Of a DNA stretch of 64,000 bases, positions 56,730 to 64,000 are shown piece after piece (the stretch's first letter is position 1; every line of letters begins with the position of its first letter). Where the stretch lies: assembly GCF_905220975.1 (NCBI RefSeq), contig NZ_CAJNBK010000002.1:594033-658032 (forward strand), read 5' to 3'. Below the pieces are notes generated by a model. That model was not told the DNA's origin. It made no database searches and was given only the letters and a program-made list of their open reading frames with translations. The stretch is from Paraburkholderia haematera (GTDB taxonomy: Bacteria; Pseudomonadota; Gammaproteobacteria; Burkholderiales; Burkholderiaceae). The translations under genes and the position numbers were made by a program.

Positions 56730-57920
56730 ATGCTCACCTCTCACTCGTTCTCACCGCTTGTTATACGCGGCCGCTCGCTGCTTCCGATCGTACAAGGCGG
56801 CATGGGCGTCGGCATCTCAGCTCATAGGCTGGCAGGCAGCGTCGCCCGCGAGGGCGCGCTCGGCACCATCGCTAGCATCGACCTGCGTCATCACCATCCC
56901 GATCTGATCGAGCTTTGCCGGCAATCCCCCGATCGGGCTACGCTCGAACAGGCGAATCTCACTGCGCTGGCTCGGGAAATTCAGGCCGCCAAGGTCCTCG
57001 CGGAAGGCCACGGCATGATCGCCGTCAATGTGATGAAAGCAGTCAACGCGCAAGCAGACTATGTGCGCGTCGCCTGCGAAAACGGCGCGGATGCAATTGT
57101 CATGGGCGCGGGCCTGCCGCTCGACCTGCCGGACATGACTCAAGGCCACGATATCGCGCTGATCCCGATCCTGTCGGATAGCCGCGGTGCGGCGCTGGTG
57201 CTGAAGAAATGGATAAAGAAGGGCCGATTACCCGACGCCATCGTGATCGAACATCCGGCCCGCGCGGGCGGCCATCTCGGCGTGACTAATCTCGCCGACC
57301 TGCATGACCCGCGCTTCGATTTCCTGCGTGTACTCGAAGAACTCGACGCGGTGTATACGTCACTCGGCCTGAGCCGGCAGGACGTGCCCTTGATCGTCGC
57401 GGGCGGCATCAATAGTCACGAAGCCGTGCGTGAGCTACTTGCCGCGGGTGCCGGCGGCGTGCAGCTCGGCACGCCGTTCGCCGTTACCGAGGAAGGCGAC
57501 GCACATCCGAACTTCAAGCGCGTGCTAGCCGAAGCAACGCCCGATGACATCGTCGAATTCGTCAGCGTAACGGGGCTGCCCGCGCGTGCCGTGAAAACGC
57601 CGTGGCTGATGCGCTATCTGCGTCACGAAACGAGAATCCGCGAGAAGATCGGCGCGCTCAAACACGCCTGTCCGACCGCGCTCGAATGCCTCAGCGTCTG
57701 TGGCTGGCGCGACGGGGTCGAGAAGTTCGGCCACTTCTGCATCGACACGCGACTCGCCGCGGCATTGCGCGGCGACGTGGCCAACGGCCTGTTCTTTCGC
57801 GGCCGCGAAGCCTTACCGTTCGGCACGGCCATTCGTAGCGTTCACGACCTGATCGAATTGCTGCTGACCGGCGCGACGCGACCCGCTGTCGCAAGGCGAT
57901 GGGCGTTCTCGCTCGGTTGA
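56730..57920 (+). CDS. nitronate monooxygenase family protein
   Basis: The 396-residue protein matches the nitronate monooxygenase/2-nitropropane dioxygenase family: LLPIVQGGMGVGISAHRLAGSVAREGALGTI (FMN binding), MIAVNVMKAVNAQADYVRVACENGADAIVMGAGLPLDLP, IEHPARAGGHLG with the catalytic-type His, and VAGGINSHEAVRELLAAGAGGVQLGTPF. It is an FMN enzyme that detoxifies nitronates such as propionate-3-nitronate, or an enoyl reductase-like relative. The ATG has a weak ribosome-binding site. It is monocistronic. Confidence 0.88.
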   Translation: MLTSHSFSPLVIRGRSLLPIVQGGMGVGISAHRLAGSVAREGALGTIASIDLRHHHPDLIELCRQSPDRATLEQANLTALAREIQAAKVLAEGHGMIAVNVMKAVNAQADYVRVACENGADAIVMGAGLPLDLPDMTQGHDIALIPILSDSRGAALVLKKWIKKGRLPDAIVIEHPARAGGHLGVTNLADLHDPRFDFLRVLEELDAVYTSLGLSRQDVPLIVAGGINSHEAVRELLAAGAGGVQLGTPFAVTEEGDAHPNFKRVLAEATPDDIVEFVSVTGLPARAVKTPWLMRYLRHETRIREKIGALKHACPTALECLSVCGWRDGVEKFGHFCIDTRLAAALRGDVANGLFFRGREALPFGTAIRSVHDLIELLLTGATRPAVARRWAFSLG

Positions 57921-57990
57921 CGCGGGTCAACATGAAACCTGACGGGACCTTCGACAATTCCCGCACGCAAACAAACACCCGGGGAAGCAC

Positions 57991-58647
57991 ATGAAGCACT
58001 CGTTCAGGAACAGAATCAGGGCCGCCGCCGTCGCGTCGTGCCTGCTAGGTGCGGGCGCGCTGGCTCCGCAGGCCCAGGCTGCCGGCGACGACCAGATGAA
58101 CGGCATACACGCCGGCGACGTACTGGTGCGACTGCGCGCAATCAGCATCATGCCGAACGTGGAGACCAGCCAGACGCTGTCGGCGCTCAATGTGGGCGTC
58201 AACAACGCTATCGTGCCGGAACTGGATCTGACCTACATGATCCGCGATTATCTGGGCGTCGAGCTGATTCTCGGCACGTCGCGCCATCAGTTGACGTCGA
58301 GCCTCGGCAATCTCGGCGGCGTGAACGTGTTGCCGCCCACGCTGCTGCTGCAATATCACTTCAACCACGCGGGGCGTATTCGTCCGTACGTCGGTGCGGG
58401 TCTGAACTACACGTTGTTCTACAACAACGGCCTGAATGCAGGCGGCCAGCCGATCTCGATCACCAATCACAGCTTTGGCCCCGCGTTGCAGGCCGGCGTG
58501 GACGTGCAGGTGAGCAAGTCGCTGTTCGTCAACGCGGACATCAAGAAAATCTGGATGCACACCGACGCAACGCTTAGCGGTCAATCGCTCGGCCGGCTGA
58601 GTATCGACCCGGTAGTGGTGGGTTTGGGTGTCGGTATGCGGTTCTGA
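57991..58647 (+). CDS. OmpW family outer-membrane protein
   Basis: The 218-residue protein has a signal peptide ending at QAQA, then HAGDVLVRLRAISIMPN and an eight-strand barrel (PELDLTYMIRDYLGVELILGTSRHQ, PTLLLQYHFNHAGRIRPYVGAGLNYTLF, SLFVNADIKKIWMHTDA) ending VGLGVGMRF with the final Phe. It is a small porin-like outer-membrane protein linked to stress or hydrophobic molecule uptake in relatives. It starts with GGGGAAGC before the ATG. Confidence 0.93.
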   Translation: MKHSFRNRIRAAAVASCLLGAGALAPQAQAAGDDQMNGIHAGDVLVRLRAISIMPNVETSQTLSALNVGVNNAIVPELDLTYMIRDYLGVELILGTSRHQLTSSLGNLGGVNVLPPTLLLQYHFNHAGRIRPYVGAGLNYTLFYNNGLNAGGQPISITNHSFGPALQAGVDVQVSKSLFVNADIKKIWMHTDATLSGQSLGRLSIDPVVVGLGVGMRF

Positions 58648-58679
58648 CCGTAACGCTTGAGAAGCCGCGCCCGTCATGC

Positions 58680-58706
58680 AAAAACGCCGGAATGTCCGGC
58701 GTTTTT
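58680..58706 (+). terminator. intrinsic terminator after ompW-like gene
   Basis: AAAACGCCGG-AATGT-CCGGCGTTTT followed by TC, 33 bases after the stop. A/T flanks make it usable in both directions. Confidence 0.9.
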
Positions 58707-58783
58707 CTATTGCCATCTCGATCCCAATCGAGAGACGAATGCGCCGGCGGGAAGCCGGTGCGGGCGGTCACGATGCGAGGAGG

Positions 58784-58987
58784 TTACAGCCTATCGTTCT
58801 TGAAACGCATCGCAGTGCCGTCCTGTTCGATGCGCACCCATACGGCCTGCTTTTCCTCGTCACTCAGGAACACCCAGTTGGACACTTCGGTGGCGGTGCG
58901 GCCGCAGCCTTTGCAGACCTCGTCGAAAAGCGTGGAACAGACGCCGATGCACGGGCTGTCGGGAAGATCGTGGAGATTCGAAGCCAT
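58784..58987 (-). CDS. DUF1289 domain protein
   Basis: The 67-residue protein matches DUF1289: DSPCIGVCSTLFDEVCKGCGRTATEVSNW, with four Cys that may bind a metal, then SDEEKQAVWVRI. Function unknown; the family is common in proteobacteria. ATG at 58987 gives MASNLHDLPDSPCIG, the usual start; the frame is open further upstream without conservation. Confidence 0.9.
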   Translation of the reverse strand: MASNLHDLPDSPCIGVCSTLFDEVCKGCGRTATEVSNWVFLSDEEKQAVWVRIEQDGTAMRFKNDRL

Positions 58988-59657
58988 CAGAAACCTTGGG
59001 GCGGAGAAGCGGAGTTCCGCTATGTTAACCGATGCGGTGATCGCGGTTCGGCGTTGCGCTTGCCGTGGCACAGATGCATGCACGGTTGGCAGTATCCACG
59101 TCCGCGTTCGCCCTGATTCGAATCCCGGAGAATGCTTACAAAACCACTTCATTGAGACCGTACCCACCCGTAAGCAACGTGCCCGCTGCGAACCCGGCAC
59201 CCGGCGCAGTGAGGTCAACGCCCGCCAGCGTGATTCACGCCGCACGGTCTTCCAGACTTTCAGCGTTGGATAAGTACCGTATGAACGCCATGGTGCGACG
59301 GGTGGATTCAGCTTGCATCGAGGTTAGCCGTGCGGCATAAAACTCCCCGAAGACGGTCCCTGGCTGCCAACCCAATGCGAAGCGGGTTCGGCGAAGCCGC
59401 GGCAACTTGACAACGAGATGACACCGGGGCTGCCACTGGTGTTTTTTTCGGGTAGACACGCGCCGATAACCCGCTAAAATTGCGGCCATTTTGTAGCGGC
59501 GCGGCTTACGCTGTACCGTTTGCGCGACAGCTCAGCATTTTTTTTGGTGCGCGCAATAATTAATGGTAGTTTTCGGGTTTTTCAGGGGAGCCGCGTGCCG
59601 CGTGGCGCGGCATGGGCGAAGACGATCGGCGCAGGCCGGTCCGCATCGGAGAACGGA
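58988..59657. other. long intergenic region before the potF-type gene
   Basis: These 670 bases hold no gene I can support on either strand. They contain a promoter at 59453-59480, a run of eight T at 59538-59545, and a GATTCGAATC palindrome near 59112. The leader of the following gene is about 170 bases. Confidence 0.5.
59453..59480 (+). promoter_or_regulatory. sigma-70 type promoter of the putrescine importer
   Basis: TAGACA (59453-59458) and TAAAAT (59475-59480) with a 16-base spacer. CGATAACCCGCTAAAATT resembles the segment before the ABC-F gene. Confidence 0.6.
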
Positions 59658-60758
59658 ATGAAAAAGCGGGTAATGGTGAAGATGGCGGCGCTGGTCTTGT
59701 GCGCGACGCCGTGGTTGACGGCCGCTGCGAAAGATACGCAGCTGAACGTGTATAACTGGTCCGATTACATTGCCAAGGACACCATTCCGAACTTCTCCAA
59801 GCAGACAGGCGTCCAGGTCAAATACGACAACTACGACAGCGACGACACGCTGCAAGCCAAGCTCCTCACCGGCAATTCGGGCTACGACATCGTCGTGCCG
59901 ACCAGCAATTACGCCGGCAAGCAGATTGCTGCCGGAATCTTCGCGCCGCTCGACAAATCGAAGCTGCCGAACCTCAAATACCTCGACCCGTCGCTGATGG
60001 CTCTCGTGGCCGGCGCCGATCCGGGCAACAAGTTCACGGTACCCTGGGCCTACGGCACGACCGGCCTCGGCTATAACGTCACCAAGGCGCAGCAGATCCT
60101 CGGCAAGAACGTGCCGCTCGATAGCTGGGACGTTCTCTTCAAACCGGAAAACATTTCGAAGCTGAAGGCCTGCGGCGTGTCCGTGCTCGACGCGCCGGAC
60201 CAGGTGTTCGCCGCCGCGCTGCATTACATCGGCCGCGATCCCATGAGCACGAACCCGGCCGACTACCGCGCCGCGCTCGAGATGATGAAGAAGATCCGCC
60301 CGTACATCACGCAGTTCAACTCGTCGGGCTACATCAACGATCTGGTCGGCGGTGACGTGTGCTTCGCGTACGGCTGGTCGGGCGACGTCGTGATCGCCAA
60401 GCATCGTGCGGTCGAAGCGAAGAAGGCCTACAAGATCGAGTATTACATTCCGAAGGGCGGCGCCCCGGTGTGGTTCGACGTGATGGCGATTCCGAAGGAC
60501 GCGAAGAACAAGGAAGCCGCGCTCGAGTGGATCAACTACATCGAAACGCCGCAAGTGCATGCCGCGATCACCAACGCCGTCTACTATCCGAGCGCCAACC
60601 TCGAAGCGCGCAAGTACGTGGACAAGGACGTGGCGAACGATCCGGCCGTATATCCGTCGCCCGAAGTCATCAAGACGCTGTTCCTACTGAAGCCGCTGCC
60701 GCCGGAAATCCAGCGGCTGCAAACCCGGCTGTGGACTGAATTCAAGTCCGGCCGCTGA
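59658..60758 (+). CDS. potF: putrescine ABC transporter substrate-binding protein
   Basis: The 366-residue periplasmic protein has a signal peptide (MKKRVMVKMAALVLCATPWLTAAA) and closely follows PotF: LNVYNWSDYIAKDTIPNFSKQTGVQVKYDNYDSDDTLQAKLL, SGYDIVVPTSNYAGKQIAAG, VPWAYGTTGLGYN, GDVCFAYGWSGDV and EYYIPKGGAPVWFDVMAIPKDA. It binds putrescine or a related polyamine. GAGAACGG precedes the ATG at 59658. It leads the potFGHI-type operon, with a hairpin after its stop that may lower downstream expression. Confidence 0.92.
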   Translation: MKKRVMVKMAALVLCATPWLTAAAKDTQLNVYNWSDYIAKDTIPNFSKQTGVQVKYDNYDSDDTLQAKLLTGNSGYDIVVPTSNYAGKQIAAGIFAPLDKSKLPNLKYLDPSLMALVAGADPGNKFTVPWAYGTTGLGYNVTKAQQILGKNVPLDSWDVLFKPENISKLKACGVSVLDAPDQVFAAALHYIGRDPMSTNPADYRAALEMMKKIRPYITQFNSSGYINDLVGGDVCFAYGWSGDVVIAKHRAVEAKKAYKIEYYIPKGGAPVWFDVMAIPKDAKNKEAALEWINYIETPQVHAAITNAVYYPSANLEARKYVDKDVANDPAVYPSPEVIKTLFLLKPLPPEIQRLQTRLWTEFKSGR

Positions 60759-60793
60759 TTCGCGGCCAGAGTGAACGGGTAAGTATCATCATG

Positions 60794-60820
60794 AAGCCCC
60801 CGGTGTCCACCGGGGGCTTT
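60794..60820 (+). terminator. hairpin between potF and potG
   Basis: AAGCCCCCGGTG and CACCGGGGGCTT pair across a 2-base loop, followed by only three T, 35 bases after the potF stop. It probably acts as an attenuator or an mRNA-stabilising end, giving more binding protein than ATPase. Confidence 0.65.
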
Positions 60821-60850
60821 GTTCGTCAAACGCCGGAGTAAAGCATCGTG

Positions 60851-62017
60851 ATGAGTAGTGACCAGTCGGGCGCGCTGGCAGGGGCCGCCGCACCATTTCC
60901 GGGGCTGAACGCTGAAGTGGGCGACGCAGCAGAGAATTTCGTCCAGATCGTCGACATCGTGAAGAAGTTCGGCGAGACCGTGGCGGTCAACGAGGTCAAC
61001 CTGTCGGTGAAAAAGGGCGAGCTGTTCGCGCTGCTTGGCAGTTCCGGTTGCGGCAAATCGACCTTGTTGCGCATGCTGGCGGGCCTCGAATCGATCACCT
61101 CGGGCAAGATTCTGATCGACGGCGAAGACCTCGCACAATTGCCGCCGTATCGCCGGCCGGTCAACATGATGTTCCAGTCGTACGCACTGTTTCCGCACAT
61201 GACGGTCGAGGCCAACGTCGCCTTCGGCCTGAAGCAGGAAGGCGTGCCGAAATCCGAACTGAAAGATCGCGTGCAGACCGCGCTCGATCTCGTGCAGATG
61301 GGCCGCTTTGCGAAGCGTAAGCCGCATCAGCTTTCCGGCGGTCAGCAGCAGCGTGTGGCGCTCGCACGCTCGCTCGTCAAGCGGCCGAAGCTGCTGTTGC
61401 TCGACGAGCCGATGTCCGCGCTCGACAAACAGATCCGTCAGCGCACGCAGATCGAACTGGTCAACATTCTCGACAAGGTCGGCGTGACCTGCATGATGGT
61501 GACGCACGACCAGGAAGAGGCGATGACGATGGCGGACCGTCTTGCCGTGATGAGCGAAGGCGAGATCGTCCAGCTCGGCACGCCGCACGAAGTGTACGAA
61601 TTTCCGAATAGCCGTTTTTCGGCCGAGTTCATCGGCTCGACCAATCTGTTCGACGGCAACGTCGTCGAAGATGAACCCGATCACGTGTTCATCGAAACCC
61701 CGGACTTGCCGGTCCGTCTTTATGTCAGCCACGGCATCACCGGGCCGCTCGGCATGCCCGTGACGATCTCGGTGCGGCCCGAGCGCATTGCGATCACGCG
61801 CAAGCCGCCTGAAGGCACGTACAACTGGGGCAAGGGCGTCGTGACGAATATCGCGTACATGGGAGGCTATTCGCTGTATCACGTGAAGCTCGATGCCGGC
61901 AAAACGGTGATCGCCAACGTGACGAGCCTTGCCCTGACGGAGATCGATCCGCCCACCTGGGGCGACGAAGTGTATGTGCGCTGGAGCGCATCGGCCGGCG
62001 TGGTGCTGACGTCATGA
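60851..62017 (+). CDS. potG: putrescine ABC transporter ATP-binding protein
   Basis: The 388-residue ATPase has Walker A GSSGCGKST, signature LSGGQQQRVALARSL, Walker B LLLLDEPMSALD, switch HDQEEAM and a C-terminal TOBE domain. It closely resembles PotG/PotA. ATG at 60851 has GGAG upstream (GTG at 60848 is also possible). Its stop overlaps the start of the next permease (ATGA). It is distinct from the repeat-bearing ATPase at 17350. Confidence 0.93.
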   Translation: MSSDQSGALAGAAAPFPGLNAEVGDAAENFVQIVDIVKKFGETVAVNEVNLSVKKGELFALLGSSGCGKSTLLRMLAGLESITSGKILIDGEDLAQLPPYRRPVNMMFQSYALFPHMTVEANVAFGLKQEGVPKSELKDRVQTALDLVQMGRFAKRKPHQLSGGQQQRVALARSLVKRPKLLLLDEPMSALDKQIRQRTQIELVNILDKVGVTCMMVTHDQEEAMTMADRLAVMSEGEIVQLGTPHEVYEFPNSRFSAEFIGSTNLFDGNVVEDEPDHVFIETPDLPVRLYVSHGITGPLGMPVTISVRPERIAITRKPPEGTYNWGKGVVTNIAYMGGYSLYHVKLDAGKTVIANVTSLALTEIDPPTWGDEVYVRWSASAGVVLTS

Positions 62018-62943
62018 AGCGCTCGATCAGTTCGCTCGCGTCGTGGCCGGTGCGCCGTTTCAATCTGACCGGCCGTACCGCGGTGGTGGCCGGCCCGTTC
62101 TTCTGGCTGCTGCTGTTTTTCCTCGTGCCGTTCCTGCTGGTCGTGAAGATCAGCTTTGCCGATTTGCAGCTTGGCATTCCGCCCTATACGGAACTCACCA
62201 CGTACACGGACGGGGTGGTTCATGTCGCGCTGGACCTGTCGCACTATGCGTTTCTGTTGACCGACAGCCTGTACTTCGCGACCTATGTGAATTCGGTGGT
62301 GGTCGCAGCGGTATCCACTCTGCTGTGTTTGCTGATCGGTTATCCGATGGCGTATTACATTGCGCGATCGAATCCGGCGAGCCGCAATCTGCTGATGATG
62401 GCTGTCATGCTGCCGTTCTGGACGTCGTTTCTGATTCGCGTGTACGCATGGATCGGCATCCTGAAGAACAATGGCTTGCTGAACAACTTTCTGATGTCAG
62501 TCGGGCTGATCCATACGCCGGTCGAGTTGTATCACACGAACACCGCGGTATACATCGGCATGGTGTATTCGTACCTGCCGTTCCTCGTAATGCCGCTTTA
62601 CGCCCATCTGGTGAAGATGGACATGACGTTGCTGGAGGCCGCCTACGACCTCGGCGCGAAGCCGTGGCGGGCCTTCTGGCAGATCACCTTGCCGCTGTCG
62701 AAGAACGGCATCATTGCCGGTTGTTTGCTGGTGTTCATTCCGGCGGTCGGCGAGTACGTGATTCCGGAATTGCTGGGTGGCGCGAACACGCTGATGATTG
62801 GCCGCGTGATGTGGAATGAGTTCTTCGACAATGCCGATTGGCCGATGGCGTCTGCCGTGACGTGCGCGATGGTGTTGTTGTTATTGGTGCCGATGGCGTT
62901 TTTCCAGTACGCGCAGGCGAAGGCGATGGAGGAAAGGCGCTAA
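62014..62943 (+). CDS. potH: putrescine ABC transporter permease PotH
   Basis: The 309-residue permease has six helices and PotH features: PFFWLLLFFLVPFLLVVKISFAD, FWTSFLIRVYAWIGILKNNGLLN, and the coupling loop EAAYDLGAKPWRAFWQITLPLSKNGIIAG. It begins at 62014 overlapping the ATPase stop and ends at 62943 overlapping the next ATG by one base (TAATG). Confidence 0.94.
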   Translation: MKRSISSLASWPVRRFNLTGRTAVVAGPFFWLLLFFLVPFLLVVKISFADLQLGIPPYTELTTYTDGVVHVALDLSHYAFLLTDSLYFATYVNSVVVAAVSTLLCLLIGYPMAYYIARSNPASRNLLMMAVMLPFWTSFLIRVYAWIGILKNNGLLNNFLMSVGLIHTPVELYHTNTAVYIGMVYSYLPFLVMPLYAHLVKMDMTLLEAAYDLGAKPWRAFWQITLPLSKNGIIAGCLLVFIPAVGEYVIPELLGGANTLMIGRVMWNEFFDNADWPMASAVTCAMVLLLLVPMAFFQYAQAKAMEERR

Positions 62944-63761
62944 TGAAGCCGAACCGGATTTTTCAGTTCATTGCGTTGGGGATCGGGTTTCTGTTTCTCT
63001 ACATTCCGATCGTGAGTCTGATTGTGTATTCGTTCAACGAATCGCAACTGGTCACGGTGTGGACGCGGTTTTCCACGCGCTGGTATGCGGCGTTGTTGCA
63101 GGACGACGAGTTGATCGCGGCTGCGTGGTTGTCGTTGCGTGTGGCGTTGTTGACGGCGTTTGCGTCGGTGATTATCGGAACGTGGGCCGGGTTTGTCCTG
63201 GCCCGTATGGGGCGGTTTCGCGGTTTTACCCTCTACACCGGGATGATCAATGCACCGCTGGTGATTCCCGAGGTGATTCAGGGGATCTCGTTGCTTCTGC
63301 TGTTCATCGAAATGGCCAAGTGGTTGGGATGGCCGGCCGGGCGTGGCATCTTCACGATCTGGATCGGGCACGTGATGTTGTGTATTTCGTATGTGGCCAT
63401 CATCGTGCAGTCGCGTGTGAAAGAGTTGAATCCTTCCCTTGAGGAGGCCGCGCTTGATCTTGGGGCAACGCCGCTTAAGGTGTTTTTCTTCATCACTTTG
63501 CCGCTGATTTCGCAGGCTCTGGTTTCTGGGTGGTTGTTGTCGTTTACCTTGTCGATCGACGATCTGGTGTTGTCGGCGTTTCTGTCGGGGCCTGGGTCGA
63601 CTACGTTGCCGCTGGTGGTCTTCTCTCGCGTTCGGCTTGGGTTGAATCCTGAGATGAATGCGCTGGCTACGTTGTTTATTGCCGTTGTGACGGTGGGTGT
63701 CGTTTTGGCTAACTATTTTATGCAGCGAGCCGAGAGGAAGAGGGCTGTCATGGCTGTGTAG
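62943..63761 (+). CDS. potI: putrescine ABC transporter permease PotI
   Basis: The 272-residue permease has FLFLYIPIVSLIVYSFNESQLVTVWTRFSTRWYAALLQDDE and the coupling loop EAALDLGATPLKVFFFITLPLISQALVSG, as in PotI. It shares the TAATG junction with potH. In the second half codon use moves away from C- to G/T-ending codons (many GTTG, GGTT), which differs from the rest of the operon. Transcription probably ends shortly after; the IS256-type element begins within 60 bases. Confidence 0.93.
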   Translation: MKPNRIFQFIALGIGFLFLYIPIVSLIVYSFNESQLVTVWTRFSTRWYAALLQDDELIAAAWLSLRVALLTAFASVIIGTWAGFVLARMGRFRGFTLYTGMINAPLVIPEVIQGISLLLLFIEMAKWLGWPAGRGIFTIWIGHVMLCISYVAIIVQSRVKELNPSLEEAALDLGATPLKVFFFITLPLISQALVSGWLLSFTLSIDDLVLSAFLSGPGSTTLPLVVFSRVRLGLNPEMNALATLFIAVVTVGVVLANYFMQRAERKRAVMAV

Positions 63762-63816
63762 GTTTTTTTGCCTACCGGCGTTGACTGTCCGAATGACGAT
63801 GGCGTTGGGAGAAACG

Positions 63817-64000
63817 GGGTCTGTGGGCCTGTCAGAAATTTTGAGGGTGTAATTAGTTTTGTGTAAACGGTCATTTGGCAGGAGACTGCCAGTAACAGGA
63901 GCGACGATGACCGTAGCGAAACGCAACAAACGAGTGAAACCCGATCCTGAGCTCGTCAAGCTGGCTGACAGCCTGCTGACGAACTATCAGAAGCCGGAAG
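63817..64000 (+). mobile_element. left end of an IS256-family insertion sequence (right part outside the window)
   Basis: The stretch from about 63817 holds a GGGGTCTGTGGGCCTGTCAG-type terminal region, a short leader (TGTGTAAACGG) and the transposase start. The exact left boundary and any target duplication cannot be set because the other end lies outside the window. Confidence 0.6.
63907..64000 (+). CDS. IS256 family transposase, N-terminal fragment
   Basis: The first 31 codons are visible: a basic start (MTVAKRNKRVKPDPELVKLA) then DSLLTNYQKPE. This matches Mutator/IS256-type transposases of Burkholderiales, which begin with DPEL...LL..Y.KPEDL. CAGGAG precedes the ATG. The frame runs off the right edge. 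Family assignment rests on only these residues. Confidence 0.7.
   Translation, partial: MTVAKRNKRVKPDPELVKLADSLLTNYQKPE

Noticed and set aside
59105..59135. tRNA-like T-loop sequence (GATTCGAATCCCGG)
   Set aside because: The flanking bases do not form a T stem, and no acceptor or anticodon arm can be folded around it.
59235..59489. 84-codon minus-strand open frame upstream of the potF-type gene
   Set aside because: No ribosome-binding site and no family resemblance; it overlaps the promoter of the importer operon.

Overview
The window reads as a chromosomal stretch of a high-GC betaproteobacterium of the Burkholderiaceae, most like Paraburkholderia. This rests on high GC with G/C-ending codons, a monomeric NADP isocitrate dehydrogenase, a Burkholderia-type trimeric porin, many LysR/IclR/GntR/LacI regulators, and large amine and purine catabolic clusters. 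Genus is an inference; no rRNA or tRNA gene was seen. There are about 59 protein genes, one LysR remnant, and the start of an IS256-type insertion sequence at the right edge.

Left part (1-12 kb): the end of an SDR gene and an acyl-CoA dehydrogenase, then a set centred on a ureohydrolase (2514). It has two paralogous LysR regulators around an orphan amino-acid-type binding protein, an aldehyde dehydrogenase, an NCS1 permease and a GMC alcohol dehydrogenase. Two copies of a TTCGG-N6-CCGAA palindrome upstream of the ureohydrolase and of the first LysR/binding-protein pair suggest one shared LysR circuit. The set could oxidise a guanidino or amino alcohol and then release urea, which is inference.

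Middle-left (12-32 kb): a PAS-LuxR regulator, monomeric Icd, a protein made of two fused IclR regulators, and a divergent polyamine-type ABC importer (ATPase, two permeases, binding protein) followed by an amidase, a class III aminotransferase and a porin. Then come a LuxR regulator, agmatinase SpeB, and a housekeeping run: ThpR with an upstream LexA-type box, a tiny lipoprotein, a DUF1992 protein, TadA and LdcA.

Purine region (32-53 kb): GntR/FCD regulator, NCS1 permease, allantoin/hydantoin racemase-like protein, PuuE allantoinase, UraD, allantoicase and ureidoglycolate lyase on the plus strand. A block of four unrelated genes follows (LacI regulator, PhyH dioxygenase, alpha/beta hydrolase, LysR). 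Then PuuD urate hydroxylase and UraH on the minus strand, an 8-oxoguanine/guanine deaminase-type amidohydrolase, a LysR regulator and a four-gene BMP-type nucleoside ABC importer. Together they encode every step from urate to glyoxylate and urea. If the deaminase acts on 8-oxoguanine, urate can be made without xanthine dehydrogenase.

Right part (53-64 kb): dodecin, a beta-hydroxyacid dehydrogenase, an ABC-F ATPase, nitronate monooxygenase, an OmpW protein, a DUF1289 protein, then a complete PotFGHI-type putrescine importer operon and the start of the IS256-type transposase. Intrinsic terminators close most units and are listed.
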